DNA of 6,210 bases from Clostridiales bacterium. Its GTDB lineage: Bacteria; Bacillota; Clostridia; Oscillospirales; Oscillospiraceae. Within the stretch, counting starts at the first letter, position 1, and each line of letters starts with the position of its first letter. The translations under genes and the position numbers were made by a program. Shown in pieces: positions 1-4,100 of the stretch. The stretch is from assembly GCA_004556345.1 (NCBI GenBank), contig SFHQ01000058.1:1-6210 (forward strand), read 5' to 3'. The notes beneath the pieces are model-generated. The model was not told the DNA's origin. It searched no databases and saw only the letters and a list, made by a program, of their open reading frames with translations.

Positions 1-1
1 A

Positions 2-163
2 ATGGTTGAACTGATCAGACAGTATCTGGAACGTTTCCATGAGAATTTCCCTCTGTTCGCCTTGATGGGTGTTGAGGACGCAGAAGTGGAAAAATTGATT
101 CGGGATTGCCTGGATAAAGGGACCCCTTACCGGCTACCTGAATTGGAAAAAGCTCTATATTGA
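2..163 (+). CDS. small conserved-looking hypothetical protein, 53 aa
   Basis: The frame opens with ATG at position 2, runs 53 codons and stops with TGA at 161-163. The product is charged and soluble-looking: an N-terminal amphipathic stretch (MVELIRQYLERFHENFPLF), then a Val/Glu-rich helix with one Cys (GVEDAEVEKLIRDCLDKG), then a short tail ending PYRLPELEKALY. The pattern of a helix, a FPLF segment, an acidic E-x-E helix and C-L-D-K-G-x-P-Y resembles small uncharacterised proteins that I associate with gut Clostridia, but I cannot name a family. No signal peptide or membrane segment is visible. The ribosome binding site would lie left of the window, so the gene could also be the 3' end of a longer frame. 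No terminator follows directly. The next strong hairpin is about 265 bases downstream. Confidence 0.5.
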   Translation: MVELIRQYLERFHENFPLFALMGVEDAEVEKLIRDCLDKGTPYRLPELEKALY

Positions 164-427
164 TGGCTTTAGTATAGATGCTTGTGTATATCCCATGTGT
201 GTGGGGATGAACCGGACCAACCTGTTTCTTTGTGAGCCTTTGTCTGAGGACTCAGTATTAAGATTTCTATGAACGAGTTTCTTGTGCTCACTAAGGTCAG
301 AAAAATCAGGACGTACTTCAAGCTGACCGATGGCATAGTTTACTGGAGGTATGAGCATGAACGAAATTAATGGTAGAGTAGGCCTGAGAGCGGCAGGATT
401 CTTAGCCACCTAATTGCCACCGAAAGG
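164..427. other. non-coding or degenerate spacer, no convincing gene
   Basis: This stretch has mixed composition and no ORF that I trust on either strand. Three short open stretches exist. One is a + strand frame that overlaps the 53-aa ORF and stops after ...EDSVLRFL at about 272. The second is a 33-codon frame from ATG 269 with no ribosome binding site. The third is an 18-codon ORF at 357-413 (MNEINGRVGLRAAGFLAT), which does have a GGAGGT 6 bases before its ATG. An 84-codon frame on the - strand starts only at a GTG without a clear ribosome binding site. No tRNA, rRNA or known riboswitch pattern was recognised. It may be remnant coding DNA or may hold a small RNA. The adjoining stretch 468-556, up to the promoter, also shows nothing recognisable. 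Confidence 0.4.
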
Positions 428-467
428 AAAGGGGGACTGCTGCATGTGTTTGCAGCAGCCCCCCTTT
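428..467. terminator. strong GC-rich hairpin, terminator-like
   Basis: Arms 428-444 (AAAGGGGGACTGCTGCA) and 451-467 (TGCAGCAGCCCCCCTTT) pair over 17 positions with a single A-C mismatch, closing a 6-base loop TGTGTT. On the + strand only three T follow the stem. On the - strand the tract reads TTTCCTTT. It is therefore a stable stem with weak T-tracts in both orientations. It could end transcription from the small ORFs to the left and insulate the marR operon promoter on the right. It could also be the 3' hairpin of a small RNA. Confidence 0.6.
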
Positions 468-556
468 GTGCGGCATTGGGAGCCTCCTACTCAATGATCG
501 AAAACTCAAACATTCTACGAAGAACCCCCCTGTCGAACTGCCGCGAAACCCCGGCG

Positions 557-585
557 TTGACAGGACTTCCATTCTCTGGTATAAT
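557..585 (+). promoter_or_regulatory. consensus sigma-A promoter of the marR-marR-citrate synthase operon
   Basis: A perfect -35 TTGACA (557-562) and a perfect -10 TATAAT (580-585) are separated by exactly 17 bases, which matches the housekeeping consensus. The expected transcription start is near 592, about 32 bases before the chosen ATG of the first regulator. A promoter this strong ahead of regulator genes usually needs repression, which fits the palindrome that directly follows. Confidence 0.88.
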
Positions 586-586
586 A

Positions 587-601
587 CCTAACAACGTTAG
601 G
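587..601. promoter_or_regulatory. candidate MarR operator palindrome
   Basis: CCTAAC (587-592) and GTTAGG (596-601) form a perfect 6-bp inverted repeat around a 3-base centre AAC. It starts one base after the -10 box and covers the expected transcription start. Position, size and dyad symmetry suit a MarR-family dimer that blocks its own promoter. That the two downstream regulators bind here is inference. Confidence 0.6.
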
Positions 602-623
602 GAATGTAGGGGTGTTACACACG

Positions 624-1052
624 ATGACAGAACAATATGAGCAATTGGCCAACGAGCTAGTACAAGTCAACGAAGCCCTGCTCCACCAGCCCGCTCAGGA
701 CCTTCTCAGCAAACTCAGCCGGGGGGAACACTTTGTCCTGAACTACCTGCTGACCCACTACGGCCAGGCCCATCCCACGGACCTGAGCCGCCACATGGTG
801 GTCAGCACTGCCCGCATCGCCGCCCTGCTCAACCGCATGGAGGAAAAGGGCCTCATCTCCCGTCTGCCCGACCCCTTGGACAACCGGCAGATCATTGTCT
901 CCCTCTCTCCTAAGGGCGAGAAGGCCATTGAAGCATTTCGCAAAAAAGTCATCCAAGCCATGGCCCGTATGCTGGAGCTGCTTGGCCCAGATGATTCCCA
1001 AGAATTTCTCCGTCTCCAGCGCAAGCTGGTCACGAATCTGATACCGAGGTGA
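624..1052 (+). CDS. MarR family transcriptional regulator (first of pair)
   Basis: A 142-residue winged-helix repressor of normal MarR length. The N-terminal helices (1-45) lead into the helix-turn-helix, about residues 50-78 (HPTDLSRHMVVSTARIAALL followed by NRMEEKGLI). The wing is at about 79-98 and carries the family pattern R-x-x-D-x-x-D-x-R (RLPDPLDNRQ) and then VSLSPKG. C-terminal helices (99-142) would complete the dimer interface. The start is ATG 624, because AGGGGTG at 608-614 lies 9 bases upstream. An upstream in-frame GTG at 612 would overlap that site and leave only about 20 bases of leader. The gene directly follows a strong promoter with a palindrome over its transcription start, so autorepression is likely. 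The ligand is unknown. Its stop is 5 bases before the ATG chosen for the next regulator. Confidence 0.9.
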   Translation: MTEQYEQLANELVQVNEALLHQPAQDLLSKLSRGEHFVLNYLLTHYGQAHPTDLSRHMVVSTARIAALLNRMEEKGLISRLPDPLDNRQIIVSLSPKGEKAIEAFRKKVIQAMARMLELLGPDDSQEFLRLQRKLVTNLIPR

Positions 1053-1057
1053 AACAC

Positions 1058-1537
1058 ATGACTGAACTCCAACAGGAAGGCGTGCTGAGCACTCTGACCC
1101 CGGAACAGACAGACAAGCTCTTCCACAGCCCCGCTATGCGGCGGCTGTTTCAAAAGAATGCGTCAGATGAATACGCCCTGATCTGGCTGCTGTCCAAGCA
1201 CATGAAGGACAGCGGCAGCGAAAAGATCTATCTCAAGGACATGGTACGGGAGATGAACCTGCCCCTGCCCAAGGTCACCGCCATTGCCCGCTCCCTGCAA
1301 AACAAGGGCCTGGTCACCTGGACCCACGACGGCAACGGGGAAGAGGGGACCTACATCATGCTCACCGAGCTGGCCGTCAGCTCTGTGCGGACCCGCCGCC
1401 AGGCGCTGCACAGCTACCACCAGCGGGTGGTCAATGCGTTCGGGGAGGAGCGTTTTTTGCATCTCATCGGCGAGATCGCCCAGTTAGAGGGGATTCTGCA
1501 GCAGGAGGCCGAAAAGGTGGGAGGTGACGCACCATGA
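1058..1537 (+). CDS. divergent MarR-like winged-helix regulator (second of pair)
   Basis: A 159-residue protein with the same layout as the gene before it. N-terminal helices are followed by a probable helix-turn-helix at about 58-86 (IYLKDMVREMNLPLPKVTAI, then RSLQNKGLV). A wing at about 87-103 ends in TYIMLTELA, and long C-terminal helices follow to about 150. The wing lacks the D-x-R signature of classical MarR proteins and reads WTHDGNGEEGTY instead, so DNA contacts or partner choice may differ. GAGGTG at 1046-1051 is 6 bases before ATG 1058, which favours this start. GTG 1049, overlapping the previous stop as GTGA, is the alternative and would add three residues. Its TGA overlaps the ATG of the citrate synthase gene (ATGA), so translation is probably coupled. 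It may act as a partner or co-sensor of the first regulator; this is inference. Confidence 0.8.
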   Translation: MTELQQEGVLSTLTPEQTDKLFHSPAMRRLFQKNASDEYALIWLLSKHMKDSGSEKIYLKDMVREMNLPLPKVTAIARSLQNKGLVTWTHDGNGEEGTYIMLTELAVSSVRTRRQALHSYHQRVVNAFGEERFLHLIGEIAQLEGILQQEAEKVGGDAP

Positions 1538-2862
1538 TCCACCGCACCGTCGAAGACTACGCCGCCGCCCAGAAAGACCTGTGCGTGCAGAACGACTTCA
1601 TCCCCAACTCCCTCTTTCAGGAGTACGGCGTCAACCGGGGCCTGCGGGATATCAACGGCGTGGGTGTGCTCACCGGTCTGACCAACATCTCCAAGATCAA
1701 GTCGTTCCAAAACGTCAACGGCAAGCGGGAGCCTTGCGAAGGCCGCCTCTGGTACCGGGGGTATGACATCAAGCAGCTCATCGGTAACCTCGGCCCGCAT
1801 GAGTTCGGGTTTGAGAAGATCGCCTACCTGTTATTATTCGGCGACCTGCCCACCCCGGAGCAGCAGGCGGAGTTTACCGACATCCTCAGCAGCTGCCGGA
1901 CCCTGCCCACCAACTTCACCCGCGACGTCATCATGAAGGCCCCGTCAAAAGACATCATGAACTCCATGACCCGCAGCGTCCTCACCCTGGCCAGCTACGA
2001 TGACCAGGTCAACGGTGATCTGGCCAATTCCATCCGCCAGTGCGTGCGCCTCATCTCCGAGTTCCCCATGCTGGCCGTGTACGGCTACCACGCCTACAAC
2101 CACTATGAGAACGACGACAGCATGTACATCCACCGTCCGGACCCGAACCTCTCCACGGCAGAAAATATTTTGCGGATGCTGCGGCATGACATGCAGTACA
2201 CGGAGCTGGAGGCCAAGGCCCTGGACATCGCCCTCATCCTCCACATGGAGCACGGCGGCGGCAACAACTCGACCTTCACCACCCGCGTGGTCACCTCCTC
2301 CGGGTCTGACACCTACTCCACCGTCGCTGCGGCCCTTTCCTCCCTGAAAGGCCCCCGGCACGGCGGCGCAAACATCAAGGTCATTGAGATGATCCAGGAT
2401 ATCAAGGGCCATCTGAACGACTGGACCGACCCCGACGAGACAAGCGCCTACCTCAAGAAGATCCTTGCCAAGGAGACCTTTGACCACAGCGGCCTCATCT
2501 ACGGTATGGGCCACGCGGTTTACTCCATCTCTGACCCCCGTGAGCAAATTCTCCGCTCCTTCGTCAACGAGCTGGCCATCGAAAAGGGCCGTCAGGACGA
2601 CCTGGCCCTCTACCGCAACATCGAGGTAGAGGCCCCCAAGCTCATATCCAAAAACCGCCCCATCTACAAGGGCGTGAGCGCCAACATCGACCTGTACAGC
2701 GGCTTCCTCTACGACCTGCTGGGCATCCCCATGGAGCTGTACACCCCCCTCTTCGCCATCGCCCGCATCGTCGGCTGGAGCGCCCACCGCATCGAGGAGC
2801 TGGTCTGCATGAACAAGATCATCCGCCCCGCCTACATGAGCGTCATGCGGGAGCGAGGCTGA
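1534..2862 (+). CDS. citrate synthase (Si type), possibly citrate/2-methylcitrate synthase
   Basis: This 442-residue enzyme condenses oxaloacetate with acetyl-CoA to give citrate and CoA, in the cytoplasm. A role with propionyl-CoA (2-methylcitrate) cannot be excluded from sequence. The catalytic triad is intact by motif: H276 in GPRHGGAN, H327 in GMGHAV and D386 in NIDLYSG. Other binding positions are also present: H240 in EHGGGN, R336 in SDPR, R411 in ARIVGW and R431 in IIRP. The N-terminal GVNRGLRDINGVGVLTGLT and GRLWYRGYDI are typical of the family. Length is normal. The start is ATG 1534, with GGGAGGTGA 6 bases upstream, and it overlaps the previous stop by 4 bases. No other TCA-cycle gene is in the window. 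In fermentative Clostridia citrate synthase mainly feeds 2-oxoglutarate and glutamate synthesis. Two co-transcribed regulators suggest metabolite-responsive expression. No clear terminator follows; only a weak imperfect CCATTTTT/AAAAACGG repeat is seen around 2863-2886. Confidence 0.93.
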   Translation: MIHRTVEDYAAAQKDLCVQNDFIPNSLFQEYGVNRGLRDINGVGVLTGLTNISKIKSFQNVNGKREPCEGRLWYRGYDIKQLIGNLGPHEFGFEKIAYLLLFGDLPTPEQQAEFTDILSSCRTLPTNFTRDVIMKAPSKDIMNSMTRSVLTLASYDDQVNGDLANSIRQCVRLISEFPMLAVYGYHAYNHYENDDSMYIHRPDPNLSTAENILRMLRHDMQYTELEAKALDIALILHMEHGGGNNSTFTTRVVTSSGSDTYSTVAAALSSLKGPRHGGANIKVIEMIQDIKGHLNDWTDPDETSAYLKKILAKETFDHSGLIYGMGHAVYSISDPREQILRSFVNELAIEKGRQDDLALYRNIEVEAPKLISKNRPIYKGVSANIDLYSGFLYDLLGIPMELYTPLFAIARIVGWSAHRIEELVCMNKIIRPAYMSVMRERG

Positions 2863-2889
2863 CCATTTTTCTTCCCCCAAAAACGGTGA

Positions 2890-2918
2890 TTGATTTTTGT
2901 GTATTTAGTGTGTATAAT
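2890..2918 (+). promoter_or_regulatory. hicAB promoter
   Basis: TTGATT (2890-2895) and TATAAT (2913-2918) are 17 bases apart. The start is expected near 2925, only about 13 bases before the hicA ATG, so the ribosome binding site (AAGGGGGT, 2925-2932) would lie at the very 5' end of the mRNA. The -10 box is buried in a palindrome, a typical arrangement for toxin-antitoxin autoregulation. Confidence 0.8.
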
Positions 2919-2923
2919 ACACA
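2898..2923. promoter_or_regulatory. candidate HicB operator: palindrome plus direct half-site
   Basis: TGTGTAT (2909-2915), A, ATACACA (2917-2923) is a perfect 15-bp palindrome that contains the -10 box. A further copy of the half-site TGTGTAT lies at 2898-2904, exactly 11 bp (about one helical turn) upstream in direct orientation. Three half-sites on one DNA face suit cooperative binding of ribbon-helix-helix HicB dimers. That HicB binds here is inference from position. Confidence 0.65.
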
Positions 2924-2937
2924 TAAGGGGGTAGGTC

Positions 2938-3111
2938 ATGAAACGCAGAGACTTGATAAAGCTCCTAGAGAGAAACGGTTGGTACTTGAAGCGAAACGGT
3001 GGGAACCATGACATTTACACCAACGGCGTGGACAACGAGCCGATCTCTCGACAGAGCGAGATTAAAGAGGATCTTGCCAAAGCGATCATCAAACGGAGAG
3101 GGCTGAAATAA
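2938..3111 (+). CDS. hicA: HicA toxin, mRNA interferase
   Basis: A 57-residue protein with the double-stranded-RNA-binding-like HicA fold. It opens with KRRDLIKLLERNGWYLKRNG, followed by the core GGNHDIY, whose H24 aligns with the catalytic histidine of the family. Then come EPISRQSEI and the C-terminal helix LAKAIIKRRGLK. HicA cleaves mRNA and blocks growth until HicB neutralises it. The usual family motif is P-R-H before x-E-I. Here it reads S37-R38-Q39, so a second histidine is missing. The start is ATG 2938, five bases after AAGGGGGT. The gene lies 54 bases upstream of hicB under a shared promoter. Length is normal for HicA. Codon use is less GC-rich than in the citrate synthase gene before it, which suggests acquisition. 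Confidence 0.92.
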   Translation: MKRRDLIKLLERNGWYLKRNGGNHDIYTNGVDNEPISRQSEIKEDLAKAIIKRRGLK

Positions 3112-3119
3112 GCCCCTCC
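3095..3119 (+). other. hairpin across the hicA stop codon
   Basis: GGAG (3095-3098), bulged A 3099 and GGGCT (3100-3104) pair with AGCCC (3111-3115) and CTCC (3116-3119), closing loop GAAATA. This gives a 9-bp GC-rich stem with one bulge, whose loop and first 3' arm base contain the hicA TAA. No T-run follows, so it is not a normal terminator. It could slow RNase decay or adjust the hicA:hicB ratio. A chance fold is possible. Confidence 0.35.
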
Positions 3120-3165
3120 GCCCCCTCGTATCATCTATATCACCGAGTCAGGAGGAGCAGAGCGT

Positions 3166-3555
3166 ATGAAACGAGCATATCCTGTGATCTTTACTCCGGC
3201 GGCAGAGGGCGGTTTTACGTCCTATATGCCGGACTTCAATATCAACTCGCAAGGCGATAACTTGGCAGAAGCCATCGAAATGGCGCGGGACGCCATGGGG
3301 CTCATGGGCATCGACATGGAGGATGATGGGAAAGTGCTCCCGGAGGCATCCGATCATGTTGCATCCAAGCCCAATGATCTGGTTTCCTTTGTGGACATTG
3401 ATTTTACAGAGTATCGCAGACAGAACGATATGAGGACGATCCGCCGGAACGTATCTTTACCTAGCTGGCTCAACGCAGAAGCAGATAAAGCAGGCTTGAA
3501 CGTATCCGCTGTGTTGCAAAATGCCCTCAAGCAAGCCTTGGGCGTCAGCCGATAA
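3166..3555 (+). CDS. hicB: HicB antitoxin with ribbon-helix-helix DNA-binding domain
   Basis: A 129-residue two-domain antitoxin. Residues 1-50 form the degraded RNase H-like HicB domain, with YPVIFTP, EGGFTSYMPDF, SQGDNLAEAIEMARDAMG. This part binds and inhibits HicA. Residues about 52-85 are an acidic linker. Residues 89-128 (RTIRRNVSLPSWLNAEADKA and on to VLQNALKQAL) look like an Arc-type ribbon-helix-helix domain, the DNA-binding part for autoregulation at the promoter palindrome. Glycines and the YxPD-type core are intact, so the antitoxin looks functional. The start is ATG 3166, with AGGAGG at 3150-3155, ten bases upstream. That is a stronger site than hicA has, consistent with the antitoxin being made in excess. 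A dedicated internal hicB promoter was looked for and not seen. Confidence 0.93.
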   Translation: MKRAYPVIFTPAAEGGFTSYMPDFNINSQGDNLAEAIEMARDAMGLMGIDMEDDGKVLPEASDHVASKPNDLVSFVDIDFTEYRRQNDMRTIRRNVSLPSWLNAEADKAGLNVSAVLQNALKQALGVSR

Positions 3556-3575
3556 AACGCACCCACAATACGATA

Positions 3576-3627
3576 AAAACAGGAGACACTGCACGCGCCA
3601 AAAGCGCAACGCAGTGTCTCCTGTTTT
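3576..3627. terminator. bidirectional intrinsic terminator between hicB and the thrS operon
   Basis: AAAACAGGAGACACTGC (3576-3592) and GCAGTGTCTCCTGTTTT (3611-3627) pair perfectly over 17 bp. The 18-base loop itself contains GCGC...GCGC, which can pair. The T-tract on the + strand is TTTTGTTCT. On the - strand the run of A before the stem gives TTTTTAT. It ends the hicAB transcript and, from the other side, the thrS-hypothetical transcript, whose stop is at 3646. Confidence 0.9.
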
Positions 3628-3645
3628 GTTCTGAATTTATTTGAA

Positions 3646-4047
3646 TTATCGAAGGTTCGTCAGCTTGTTTTTGATGAGGTAGAGGTGCTGGCCGTCTGCT
3701 GTGAGGCGGGCGTTGTCCAGGACCTCCGGGACCTCCAGCATGATTTGGCGGAGCTTGTTCATGGCGATGACGACCATGCCCTTGTGGGTGGCCTCGATGC
3801 CATGCTCCTCCAGGTGCTTATAGAAGGCGTAGAAACCGCGGCTGACGAAGAGGTTCCGCCCCTCCAGGGTCACGGGCCGATAGCGGCCGGAGAGAAGCAG
3901 GCTGGGTTCCATCTGGGGTGCGGGGATGATGTCCCCCTGGCTGGGGCGCAGGAAGAGGGCGTATTTGCCCAGACCTGTGGGGTCGGCGAAGTGATCCGTC
4001 GCCAGCTCTTTGTAGATCTTCCCTTCCGGGGTCGTGGTGAGGAACAT
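3646..4047 (-). CDS. conserved-looking hypothetical protein downstream of thrS, 133 aa
   Basis: I do not recognise this protein. It is a soluble-looking chain with no signal peptide, membrane segment or Cys pairs. The N-terminal half is rich in beta-prone segments (FLTTTPEGKIYKEL, GLGKYALFLRP, GDIIPAPQMEPSLLLSG, YRPVTLEGRNLFVSRGFY). The second half has a likely helix (FYKHLEEHG), a hydrophobic strand (KGMVVIAMNKL), a leucine-rich segment and a basic tail ending LIKNKLTNLR. ATG 4047 is preferred over ATG 4053, because AGGAGG (4057-4062) is 9 bases from the former and only 3 from the latter. The gene lies 53 bases after the thrS stop in the same direction, with no terminator between, so T-box control probably extends to it. 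It ends 18 bases from the shared terminator. Its codon use matches thrS, so it looks like a resident gene. Confidence 0.75.
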   Translation of the reverse strand: MFLTTTPEGKIYKELATDHFADPTGLGKYALFLRPSQGDIIPAPQMEPSLLLSGRYRPVTLEGRNLFVSRGFYAFYKHLEEHGIEATHKGMVVIAMNKLRQIMLEVPEVLDNARLTADGQHLYLIKNKLTNLR

Positions 4048-4056
4048 CGTCATCCG

Positions 4057-4062
4057 CCTCCT
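4057..4062 (-). promoter_or_regulatory. ribosome binding site that sets the start of the 133-aa ORF
   Basis: AGGAGG on the - strand is 9 bases before ATG 4047 and 3 bases before ATG 4053. Normal spacing selects 4047, which removes two residues (MT) from the longest possible reading. Confidence 0.8.
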
Positions 4063-4065
4063 TTG

Positions 4066-4100
4066 TTCTGATCCTGCGATTCTGATCCTGGGGTTCTGAA
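4066..4100. repeat. short 14-bp tandem repeat between thrS and the downstream ORF
   Basis: TTCTGATCCTG occurs at 4066-4076 and again at 4080-4090, a period of exactly 14 bases. A third, partial copy (TTCTGA) begins at 4094, in register, and runs to the thrS stop codon. It fills most of the 53-base gap and probably reflects slippage duplication. Confidence 0.75.

Noticed and set aside
155..409. 84-codon frame on the - strand
   Set aside because: It starts only at GTG, lacks a clear ribosome binding site, and shows no family features; it cannot be told from chance.
612..623. GTG 612 as start of the first MarR regulator
   Set aside because: This GTG is part of the AGGGGTG ribosome binding site that serves ATG 624 at 9-base spacing.
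446..640. 64-codon frame on the + strand
   Set aside because: It begins inside the hairpin at 428-467 and runs through the consensus promoter, the palindrome and the start of the first regulator gene.
1945..2880. 311-codon open frame on the - strand
   Set aside because: It lies opposite the citrate synthase gene, is Val/Gly/Asp-rich low-complexity in feel, has no ribosome binding site and is explained by GC-rich third positions of the real gene.
2863..2889. Terminator after citrate synthase
   Set aside because: CCATTTTT/AAAAACGG pairs imperfectly with an A/T-only core and no T-tract after it, too weak to call; the hicAB promoter starts at once after it.
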